Shown here: one piece after another, positions 1-5,335 of the stretch
Numbering within the stretch: position 1 is the stretch's first letter
Layout of the letters: each line of letters starts with the position of its first letter
DNA from: a bacterium
GTDB lineage: Bacteria > Auribacterota > Auribacteria > Auribacterales > Auribacteraceae
NCBI GenBank assembly: GCA_024233545.1
Contig: JACKPL010000016.1
Location: 1-5,335 of the forward strand
Reading direction: 5' to 3'
DNA: 5,335 nt
Translations under genes and position numbers: made by a program
Notes under the pieces: model-generated
What the model saw: the letters and a program-made list of their open reading frames with translations, nothing else
What the model was told of the DNA's origin: nothing
The model's database searches: none

Positions 1-296
1 CTCCATGATTCCGAATCAGATTTTGTGCACTGAACCTTTCCGTTGCACTGGCATCGCAGATGCCTACTCACACCCTGACACCGCCCCAACGAGAATATGA
101 ACTCTGTCGCCCCACTAGATGTCTCTCAAATATTACAAAATTTGAAATATACAAGAGCTTATTCTTCATTTAAAAGCCTTATTTTAAGTTATTGGAGGTT
201 AAAAATTTCACTGTTTCGTCTTCTTCAAACTACACTTATAATTAATATTATTGACCATCTTGCTGTTCCAGTTGCTAGATCGCCGCGTGCCGAGTG
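1..296. other. Upstream region with no recognised gene
   Basis: I see no recognisable gene here. One frame is open from the window edge to a TGA at 98-100, and a 66-codon ORF (97-297) overlaps it as ATGA and ends in a TGATG overlap with the B2 start. Neither product resembles a family I know. The 66-codon ORF has only a weak ribosome site and covers a strongly AT-rich stretch (about 120-260) that looks more like promoter DNA. TGCACTG occurs twice (26-32 and 44-50). A 6-bp GGCATC/GATGCC hairpin with a 3-base loop (50-64) has no T-tract. The region most likely holds the cluster promoter plus the remains of a flanking sequence. Confidence 0.5.
237..242 (+). promoter_or_regulatory. Candidate -10 box upstream of B2
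   Basis: A perfect TATAAT lies in the AT-rich stretch about 55 bases before the B2 ATG, which would leave a 5' leader of roughly 45-50 bases. No good -35 hexamer is present at 16-18 bases (the best, TTTCGT at 214-219, matches poorly), and there is no TG extension. It could need an activator or could be a chance match in AT-rich DNA. If used, it would drive the whole lasso operon and would argue against translation of the small ORF that spans it. Confidence 0.3.
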
Positions 297-752
297 ATGA
301 AGTTGAAGACGAATAGGTTTCATAAGTTCATGACACTGCCATGGCGTGGAAAATGGCTGTACTGCAACACGGCACTCTGGTTGATTGCGGTGAAAGTAGG
401 GCTTTGCCTGCTGCCGTTTGACCGATTGTGCGGGTGGATAACCGCCGCCAACAAGCCTGCTGGTCAACCGGTGGCCATGAAGGATCTGTGGGAAATCACC
501 GACGCCATCGCGCACCTCAGCCGGTTCTTGGCCTCGCTTCGGATCAATTGTCTTCCCCAAGCGCTGGTGGGGCAGAGGCTGTTGAACCGCAAAGGCTTCG
601 ATGTGCAACTGAAAATTGGCGTGTTGAAGAATCTCGATGACCGATTCTCCGCCCATGCCTGGCTTGAGTATCGGGGCCGGGTCATCCTCGGCGATTTGCG
701 GGGATTAAGGCAATTTACCGCTTTCCCCTCCTTGGACTTGGTCCGCCGATGA
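297..752 (+). CDS. Lasso peptide B2 leader peptidase (transglutaminase-like)
   Basis: This 151-residue protein is the B2 half of a split lasso B protein, a cysteine protease of the transglutaminase-like superfamily that removes the leader from the precursor while B1 presents it. Visible marks are an N-terminal hydrophobic segment ending in LLPF (about residues 25-41), catalytic Cys85 in NCLPQAL, His120 in the AHAWLEY motif, and Asp133 after VILG as the likely third triad member. Length and motif order fit family norms. ATG 297 is preferred; GTG 294 directly before it is also possible, and a stop at 276-278 bars anything further upstream. Neither start has a clear Shine-Dalgarno. The stop overlaps the start of the cyclase gene as ATGA, so the two are probably translationally coupled. 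It is separated from B1 by C, A and K, whereas B1 and B2 are adjacent in many clusters. Confidence 0.93.
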   Translation: MKLKTNRFHKFMTLPWRGKWLYCNTALWLIAVKVGLCLLPFDRLCGWITAANKPAGQPVAMKDLWEITDAIAHLSRFLASLRINCLPQALVGQRLLNRKGFDVQLKIGVLKNLDDRFSAHAWLEYRGRVILGDLRGLRQFTAFPSLDLVRR

Positions 753-2680
753 GCGCGATTGTAGGTTTCCTGGGCTTGGATGGTCGACCCGCCAAGGCGG
801 AAGAGCTTGAGCGCATGGTCGAAATCCTGGCGCATCGAGGACCGGACGGGCGGGCTATCCGCGTCAAGGGGTCGGTGGGACTAGGTCATTGCATGCTGCA
901 TACGACTCCTGAGTCACTTAACGAACATTTACCCTTCGAACGAGATGGATTGGCAATCACCGCCGATGCCCGGATTGATAACCGGGAAGAATTAATCAAC
1001 TTATTAATACTTAAAACTCACCAGCCGGAGCAGATCAGTGATAGTGAATTGATACTTTACGCTTATCGGCGTTGGGGTGAGGAGTGTCCGGAACATTTGT
1101 TAGGCGATTTTGCCTTTACTGTCTGGGATCCGGTAAAACAGCATTTGTTTTGCGCCCGAGATCATTTTGGCGTTAAGCCGTTTTATTATTACTATCAGTC
1201 TGGGCGGCGATTCGTATTCGCCACGGAGATTAAAGCGATTTTTTGTTATGAGGATATTCCTAAGCAGCTGAATGAAATTAAGATTAGCGACTACATGCTG
1301 GAGATGTTTGAAGATAAGGCCCGTACTTTTTATATGAATATCAACCGATTGCCACCCGCATCGGTAATGATGATCAACAAAAGTGGCATTCGTCAGCGTG
1401 AGTATTGGGCCTTAGACTCAAAGCAAGAGGTCAAATTAAAATCAGACACTGAATATGCGGAGGCCTATCGAAGTTTATTTATTGAAGCCGTGCGCTGCCG
1501 CTTGCGTAGCGCCTTTCCAATCGGGTCAATGTTAAGTGGAGGTTTGGATTCTTCATCGATTGCCTGTGTTGCTCATGATTTATTGATGGATTGCGATAAA
1601 AAAAATTTACATACTTTCTCGATTATCTTCAATAAAATCAAGGAAAGTGATGAGCGAGAATATATTTACAAGGTTCTTGAGAAGCGAAATTTCACAGCTC
1701 ATTTCATTGAAGGAGATCAAGTAACTCCATTTGATGATTTAGATAAAACTCTATGGTTTCAAGACGAACCTTTCTATGCGCCGAATCTTTTCTTGAATTG
1801 GCAAGTATGGTCTACTGCACAAAAAAGTGGGGTGCGCATTCTTTTAGATGGAATTCTTGGCGATAATATTATATCGCATGGTATTGAATACTTACATGAG
1901 CTTGCTAATCGATGGAGATGGTTAACGCTAGCGCATGAACTCAAACAACTCATTAATCAGTCGGACTTAAATATATCGCTCGGCAGGATCCTGTGTGACT
2001 ACTTCCTTCAAAAAGGAATAAAACCGTACATACCTGAAGTTGGGTTGCAGTTATGGCGTTATCTACGGGGCTATCCAATAGATCAGAACGTGAACTACTT
2101 GCGAATTTTTCAAGGTGATTTTTCGATTCGCATCGGTTTAAGAGAGCGCCTAGAAAAAAGATACAAATACGATCGTGCTCAAAAATCTGGGCGGCGAGTA
2201 CATTATAATTCACTGAACAATGGAATGATTCAGACTGCGCTAGAGGTTTATAATAGAGGGTGTAATGCGTTTAATATTGAAACTTGTTTTCCCTTCAGCG
2301 ATAGGCGGCTTGTGGAATTTTGCTTAGCTCTTCCAGGCAACCAAAAAGTAAATAGAGGACATACACGTATCATAGCAAGAAGAGCAATGCATCAAATTCT
2401 GCCGGAGGAAATTAGCTGGCGAGCTAATAAAGGTAATCTAGGATGGAATTTTCGAAATGGAATCAAAAATAGTAAAGAGATCTTGTGTTCTGCTCTTGAA
2501 TCTTCAGACAGTATTTTAGGTACTATTCTCGATATAAGAACATTGAAAAAAATGCATACTCGTTATGAAAAAAGCTCAGCTGTTGAAGTTGAATCAATGA
2601 TTCTATTTCTTTTTGTTGTTCTGACAACTTGGAGAAATAGACTAGAAACAATAACAGCCCGACCAGATATCTATAACTAA
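749..2680 (+). CDS. Lasso cyclase C (asparagine synthetase-like, macrolactam forming)
   Basis: This 643-residue protein is an AsnB homologue that, in lasso pathways, adenylates an Asp or Glu side chain of the core and joins it to the new N-terminal amine. The N-terminal glutamine-amidotransferase fold is retained (AHRGPDG at 28-34, GDFAFTVWD at 119-127), but residue 2 is Ser where a working glutaminase needs Cys, so it should not use glutamine. The synthetase half has the pyrophosphate loop SGGLDSS at 263-269, LLDG at 365-368 with the SHG signature at 376-378, FPFSDRRLVEF at 514-524, and a C-terminal WRANKG with Lys561 as the likely catalytic lysine. LLDG plus SHG distinguishes lasso cyclases from true asparagine synthetases. 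The start overlaps B2 by four bases. GC falls sharply from the 5' part to the AT-rich middle and end. Confidence 0.95.
   Translation: MSAIVGFLGLDGRPAKAEELERMVEILAHRGPDGRAIRVKGSVGLGHCMLHTTPESLNEHLPFERDGLAITADARIDNREELINLLILKTHQPEQISDSELILYAYRRWGEECPEHLLGDFAFTVWDPVKQHLFCARDHFGVKPFYYYYQSGRRFVFATEIKAIFCYEDIPKQLNEIKISDYMLEMFEDKARTFYMNINRLPPASVMMINKSGIRQREYWALDSKQEVKLKSDTEYAEAYRSLFIEAVRCRLRSAFPIGSMLSGGLDSSSIACVAHDLLMDCDKKNLHTFSIIFNKIKESDEREYIYKVLEKRNFTAHFIEGDQVTPFDDLDKTLWFQDEPFYAPNLFLNWQVWSTAQKSGVRILLDGILGDNIISHGIEYLHELANRWRWLTLAHELKQLINQSDLNISLGRILCDYFLQKGIKPYIPEVGLQLWRYLRGYPIDQNVNYLRIFQGDFSIRIGLRERLEKRYKYDRAQKSGRRVHYNSLNNGMIQTALEVYNRGCNAFNIETCFPFSDRRLVEFCLALPGNQKVNRGHTRIIARRAMHQILPEEISWRANKGNLGWNFRNGIKNSKEILCSALESSDSILGTILDIRTLKKMHTRYEKSSAVEVESMILFLFVVLTTWRNRLETITARPDIYN
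2621..2648 (+). promoter_or_regulatory. Weak candidate internal promoter ahead of precursor A
   Basis: CTGACA (2621-2626, five of six to the -35 consensus) is followed after 16 bases by TAGAAA (2643-2648, four of six to the -10 consensus). It lies inside the 3' end of the cyclase gene, about 90 bases before the precursor start. A separate precursor promoter would make sense because the substrate is needed in excess of the enzymes, but the match is modest and the surrounding DNA is AT-rich, so chance is quite possible. Confidence 0.18.
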
Positions 2681-2689
2681 AGGAGGTGA
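2680..2689 (+). promoter_or_regulatory. Orphan consensus Shine-Dalgarno after the C stop codon
   Basis: AAGGAGGTGA is a 10-base perfect complement to the 3' end of bacterial 16S rRNA. It begins on the last base of the cyclase stop codon. No ATG, GTG or TTG follows at a usable distance, and the next real start (precursor A) lies 52 bases beyond it. It may hold ribosomes near the precursor start (a standby or re-initiation site) or be left over from a lost gene. Confidence 0.6.
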
Positions 2690-2730
2690 GCATAACAGAC
2701 TCTTAAACCATTCGTTTCATTCAATCTCAT

Positions 2731-2734
2731 GAGG
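2731..2734 (+). promoter_or_regulatory. Ribosome binding site of precursor A
   Basis: GAGG is seven bases before ATG 2742, a normal spacing. It supports this start, which also places the Tyr-Pro-Gly-Thr leader motif at the expected distance from the N terminus. Confidence 0.65.
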
Positions 2735-2741
2735 CATATCA

Positions 2742-2906
2742 ATGAAAAGGAAATATGTCACTCCAGAAATCGTAGTGCATGGCACAGTCGAAAAGCTTAC
2801 CCAAGGCCAAGGGATTTGGGGATCAGATGACTTTTTTACCTTCTCAATAGGTAAGCTTACGATCTCTGGTAGTTATGGCACGAACCCGATCACCACCGGT
2901 TCGTGA
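2742..2906 (+). CDS. Lasso peptide precursor (leader plus 33-residue core)
   Basis: This 54-residue protein is the substrate of the cluster. Its N terminus (MKRKYVTPEIVVHG) matches the leader motif Y-x2-P-x-(L/I)-x3-G-x5-T exactly: Tyr5, Pro8, Ile10, Gly14, Thr20. PqqD-like B1 proteins recognise this motif. Thr20 at the second-last leader position predicts cleavage after Gln21. The core is then residues 22-54, starting GQGIWGSDDFF. Asp29 (core position 8) and Asp30 (position 9) are the only acidic residues in the core and the only candidates for the macrolactam. Phe31, Phe32, Phe34 and Tyr45 could act as steric plugs. There is no Cys, so no disulfide. The C-terminal residue is Ser54, the residue type phosphorylated in paeninodin. 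Core length is above the usual range of about 15-26. The gene has its own GAGG ribosome site and abuts the kinase gene with no spacer. Function is inferred from motif and context, with high confidence; the fold is not proven. Confidence 0.9.
   Translation: MKRKYVTPEIVVHGTVEKLTQGQGIWGSDDFFTFSIGKLTISGSYGTNPITTGS
2793..2858 (+). repeat. 9-bp inverted repeat inside precursor A
   Basis: AAGCTTACC (2793-2801) and GGTAAGCTT (2850-2858) are perfect inverted copies separated by 48 bases that encode the start of the core. The right copy also lies in a 10-base palindrome, GTAAGCTTAC (2851-2860), so AAGCTTAC is present as a direct repeat too, and both copies encode Lys-Leu-Thr. It could form a long-range mRNA stem or simply be a duplicated codon block. 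Confidence 0.5.
2879..2905 (+). other. Stem-loop over the A stop codon, before the kinase start
   Basis: CACGAACC (2879-2886) pairs perfectly with GGTTCGTG (2898-2905) around an 11-base loop; five of the eight pairs are G-C. The right arm includes the first two bases of the TGA stop, and the kinase ATG follows two bases after the stem. No T-tract follows, so it is not a standard intrinsic terminator. A role in stabilising the precursor message or lowering kinase translation relative to A is plausible. Confidence 0.55.
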
Positions 2907-3845
2907 ATGTGCACGTTGAAGAGTCCTAGGTTGAAATACTATTCCACCTACGGTCTGACACTGGCATCCACATTACCTTTTCCAGAGTTGTCATCCGGCA
3001 AGGGTAAGGTGGATGTCAATATCATTATTGCCCAGACAGAAGGTGCCGCTTCCCACGAACATTCACCCATTCTATGCGTGGATGTATCACCCACTCGGGT
3101 CCATCTGATATGGGGTGGAGTTGGTGATCTGATAATTGAGGATAGCCAACGAATTACCGTTCTGCCCGGCCCAAACGCCGATGAAGATGCGTTACGTCTT
3201 TTTATCCTTGGTGCCGGCTTGGGTGTATTACTGCATCAACGTGGGTTGTTGGTCCTTCATGCCAGTGGCGTAGTCATTAATGATCGAGTAGTAGGTTTCA
3301 TCGGTGCCAAGGGTTGGGGAAAATCAACCACAACCGCAATCTTGCATCAACGCGGATATGCCTTGATTTCCGATGAATTGCTGGTAGCACGCTTTGATGA
3401 TCAAGGCCAACCACGAGTTCTACCAGGCTCCCCTCAAATCAGATTATGGTCTGATGCGTTGGTCAGTACTGGAGGAAATCTTGATTCCGCTGTCCGAGTA
3501 AGATCCGGTATCGATAAATTCAACATCAATGCTTTATGCATGGCTCCAGAAGATCTACGATTACACTGCCTGTACCTACTTGATGCTGGAGAAGAACTTT
3601 CCATCCGGCCGATGTCACCCAGTGAAGCGTTTTTTGGGGTCGTTCCACATCTATACGTCCACCGATTCGGAACCTCTTTTTTAAAAGCGATGGGTATGGA
3701 GTACACGTTTCAGCAACTGAATCAATTGTTGAAAAAAATTAATGTTAGGCGCTTGCTACGCCTGAAAAATCTCAACCAACTTCCCGATATTGCCCAACGG
3801 GTCGAACAAGATATTTTCCAGGAATTCAAATCGGAAAAACCATGA
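2907..3845 (+). CDS. HPr kinase-like lasso peptide kinase K
   Basis: This 312-residue protein resembles the HPr kinase/phosphorylase-type kinases of paeninodin-type lasso clusters, which use a nucleotide triphosphate to phosphorylate the precursor, known there on the C-terminal Ser. Motifs in order are YYSTYGLTLAS near the N terminus (11-21, typical of the family), LHASGV at 117-122, Walker A GAKGWGKST at 133-141, ISDE at 154-157 at the position of the catalytic acidic motif of HPr kinases, and LPGSPQIRLW at 172-181. The ATG directly follows the TGA of precursor A and has no Shine-Dalgarno of its own, so translation is probably coupled to A. TTG 2916 and TTG 2931 are weaker alternatives. The stop overlaps B1 as ATGA. 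Precursor A ends in Ser, which fits this activity. A metabolic HPr regulator is unlikely given the setting and the N terminus. Confidence 0.93.
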   Translation: MCTLKSPRLKYYSTYGLTLASTLPFPELSSGKGKVDVNIIIAQTEGAASHEHSPILCVDVSPTRVHLIWGGVGDLIIEDSQRITVLPGPNADEDALRLFILGAGLGVLLHQRGLLVLHASGVVINDRVVGFIGAKGWGKSTTTAILHQRGYALISDELLVARFDDQGQPRVLPGSPQIRLWSDALVSTGGNLDSAVRVRSGIDKFNINALCMAPEDLRLHCLYLLDAGEELSIRPMSPSEAFFGVVPHLYVHRFGTSFLKAMGMEYTFQQLNQLLKKINVRRLLRLKNLNQLPDIAQRVEQDIFQEFKSEKP

Positions 3846-4138
3846 AAACCAATATCGATATTAATTCGGTGCTAGTGGTAAGCCAAAATCAGGTTTCAGC
3901 GGACCTCTCATCCGATGCAGATGGGAGTGTGGTAATTTTAAATTTGAAAGATGGTGTGTACTATGAATTGAAAGAGGTTGGGATGCGCGTTTGGAATCTG
4001 ATTCAACAACCTCATTCTATCCAATTGATCAAAAATATATTACTTGAAGAATATGAAGTGGATGCTGAGCAATGCGAAGCAGACCTACTGGCCTTGACCG
4101 AGCACTTAGCTAAGCTTGATCTAATTCAAGTTAAATAA
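3842..4138 (+). CDS. Lasso peptide B1, PqqD-like RiPP recognition element
   Basis: This 98-residue PqqD-family protein is the B1 partner that binds the precursor leader and delivers it to the B2 peptidase, and probably to other enzymes. The N-terminal half shows the beta-strand pattern of the family (QVSADL, then GSVVILNLKDGVYYEL at 28-43), followed by GMRVWNLI (47-54) and helical segments with EEYEVDAEQCEADL. Leaders of this type bind along the beta-sheet edge and the third helix. It has no catalytic residues. A short GGAA lies a few bases before the ATG, which overlaps the kinase stop by four bases. The exact Tyr-Pro-Gly-Thr motif in precursor A supports the pairing. Confidence 0.92.
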   Translation: MKTNIDINSVLVVSQNQVSADLSSDADGSVVILNLKDGVYYELKEVGMRVWNLIQQPHSIQLIKNILLEEYEVDAEQCEADLLALTEHLAKLDLIQVK

Positions 4139-4162
4139 ACGGAAGCGACCCAATAGATTACT

Positions 4163-5335
4163 TTGAAAAAAATATTATGTTTACTGGATGGACTCCGCAT
4201 TGATCGAGCCATCGGCTTTGTCTGGCAAGCTGCCGCTAAGTGGACGATTGCTAGTACAGTATTACTGATCATTCAAAGCATGACCATGTTGGCCATGCTT
4301 TATTTTTTCAAGCTGATTGTTGACCAATTCACGAACCCCGCATCCGAGGTCGCTTTTGCCAACCTGATGGTCCTGATCGGCGGCGCCCTCGGTTTGACCG
4401 TGCTGGGCAACCTGTGCAACGCCTTGGTGGGGTATACCAGCACGATGCAGGCGCATCTCGTCGCCGATCACTTGCAAGGTCTCGTGCAGGTCAAATCCAT
4501 CGTCATGGACCTCGCCTACTACGAGAACTCCCAGTACTACGACAAGCTGCACCGCGCCCAGCGCGAGGCGCCCGCTCGCCCCCTGCGCATCATCCAGAGC
4601 CTCACCGATCTGGGTCGCAACGGTCTGACCCTGCTGGGGGCCTTTGTCATTCTGCTCGCGTTTCATTGGGGCGTGGTCGTGGCCGTATTGATCGCTTCGC
4701 TACCCGTGCTCGTCTACCGGCTCAAGCAGGCCGATGCTCTGTACCAGTTGCATCGCGAGAAGACGGCCAGCGAGCGTCTGAGCGGCTATTTCAATCAAGT
4801 GATCACCACCGCCGCTAGCGCGAAGGAAGTGCGGGCGTTCGGATTCGGACCGCTTATGATCCACCGGTTTGGCGAACTGCGGGCGAAGATTCGCGCCAGC
4901 CTCCAACACCTCTCCGCCCAAAGCTATCGCCGGCAATTCATCACCGAGTCGGCGGCCACACTGGCAGGCTATGGGGCACTCGCCTTCGTCGCCCACGCCG
5001 CCGTGCAAAAATCCATTACCATCGGCGAAATGGTGATGTATTTTGGCGCCTTCCAAGTCGCGATCGGCTCACTGCGACCCACGCTGAGCGCTCTGGCGGA
5101 ACTCTATGAGAATAATTTGTTTTTATCCACACTCCATGAATTTCTCGCCGTTCAGAAACAGGTCCCTGAACCAGTTCAGCCGAAGGATATGCCGCGTCCG
5201 TGGCGATCTGGTCTGCGGGTGGAAAACTTGGGCTTTCGTTACCCAGACACTGATCGGTCGGTTCTTGATGGTATTACCTTGACCATCCGTCCCGGCCAAA
5301 TCGTCGCCCTGGTCGGGCGCAACGGCTCGGGTAAA
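4163..5335 (+). CDS. ABC transporter D, lasso peptide exporter (3' truncated by window)
   Basis: The frame is open for 391 codons to the window edge. It encodes a fused membrane-plus-ATPase exporter subunit expected to secrete the finished peptide, often with a self-protection role. The N terminus (KKILCLLDGL, then FVWQAAAKWT) resembles other lasso D proteins. Hydrophobic segments lie near residues 28-53, 66-90, 155-185, 255-280 and 288-305. A coupling-type stretch, MDLAYYENSQYYDKLHRAQ, lies at 115-133. The ATPase domain begins near LRVENLGFRYP, and the window ends at the Lys of Walker A (GRNGSGK, 385-391). The Ser/Thr of Walker A, signature motif, Walker B and stop lie outside. TTG 4163 is chosen because a TAG at 4154-4156 closes the frame upstream and the next in-frame ATG would remove about 39 residues, including part of the first membrane segment. 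A GGAAG at 4141 is rather far away for a ribosome site. Confidence 0.94.
   Translation, partial: MKKILCLLDGLRIDRAIGFVWQAAAKWTIASTVLLIIQSMTMLAMLYFFKLIVDQFTNPASEVAFANLMVLIGGALGLTVLGNLCNALVGYTSTMQAHLVADHLQGLVQVKSIVMDLAYYENSQYYDKLHRAQREAPARPLRIIQSLTDLGRNGLTLLGAFVILLAFHWGVVVAVLIASLPVLVYRLKQADALYQLHREKTASERLSGYFNQVITTAASAKEVRAFGFGPLMIHRFGELRAKIRASLQHLSAQSYRRQFITESAATLAGYGALAFVAHAAVQKSITIGEMVMYFGAFQVAIGSLRPTLSALAELYENNLFLSTLHEFLAVQKQVPEPVQPKDMPRPWRSGLRVENLGFRYPDTDRSVLDGITLTIRPGQIVALVGRNGSGK

Noticed and set aside
50..64. Intrinsic terminator (GGCATC/GATGCC hairpin)
   Set aside because: The stem is only 6 bp with a 3-base loop, and no T-tract follows on either strand.
225..835. Open frames on the - strand (225-656 and 464-835) and a + strand frame at 428-640
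   Set aside because: They overlap the well-supported B2 and C genes, and their products show no recognisable motifs.
1953..2213. 86-codon open frame on the - strand
   Set aside because: It lies wholly inside the cyclase gene in an antisense frame with no motif or ribosome site support.
749..2680. Housekeeping glutamine-hydrolysing asparagine synthetase
   Set aside because: Residue 2 is Ser instead of the catalytic Cys, the LLDG and SHG signatures of lasso cyclases are present, and it is coupled to B2 and adjacent to a lasso precursor.
2715..2747. Hairpin hiding the start of precursor A (TTTCATT with AATGAAA)
   Set aside because: There are seven pairs with only one G-C and a 19-base loop, so it would be unstable; a chance match in AT-rich sequence is more likely.
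2861..2906. A second lasso core after the repeated Lys-Leu-Thr
   Set aside because: Residues 42-54 contain no Asp or Glu, so no macrolactam ring could form.
3434..3706. 90-codon open frame on the - strand
   Set aside because: It is antisense to the kinase gene, and its product is not protein-like in any recognised way.
4262..5056. Open frames at 4262-4666 (-), 4414-4818 (+) and 4700-5056 (-)
   Set aside because: All lie inside the exporter gene, where high GC leaves other frames open; their products are low-complexity Arg/Ala- or Gly/Gln/His-rich.

Overview
The window carries most of a lasso-peptide (RiPP) biosynthetic cluster, with every gene on the + strand. From left to right it holds: an upstream non-coding region (1-296); a B2 leader peptidase (297-752); a C lasso cyclase of the asparagine-synthetase fold (749-2680); a 54-residue precursor peptide A (2742-2906), easily missed for its size; an HPr-kinase-like peptide kinase K (2907-3845); a B1 PqqD-like leader-binding protein (3842-4138); and an ABC exporter D (from TTG 4163), cut by the window end inside its Walker A motif. 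The genes are tightly packed. B2/C and K/B1 overlap as ATGA, A and K abut with no gap, and D follows B1 after 24 bases, so they probably form one operon.

The proposed pathway follows established lasso biology. B1 binds the leader of A through the motif Tyr5-x2-Pro8-x-Ile10-x3-Gly14-x5-Thr20. B2 cleaves two residues after Thr20. C activates Asp29 or Asp30 and joins it to the amine of Gly22, giving an 8- or 9-residue ring. K phosphorylates the peptide, most likely on the C-terminal Ser54 as in paeninodin-type systems, and D exports the product. The predicted core (residues 22-54) has 33 residues, with a tail of 24-25 residues that is unusually long for this class. The product is not one I recognise.

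Several signals at the RNA level surround the precursor gene. There is a perfect 10-base Shine-Dalgarno sequence just after the C stop with no start codon near it, a perfect 8-bp stem-loop over the A stop codon immediately before the kinase start, and a 9-bp inverted repeat inside A.

The organism is probably a Gram-negative bacterium, perhaps a gammaproteobacterium. This is a weak inference from the leader type, gene style and moderate GC content. Composition is mosaic: B2 and much of D are GC-rich, while the middle and end of C are AT-rich, which fits horizontal transfer or module exchange. The cluster class is known; what may be new is this particular phosphorylated, long-tailed peptide.
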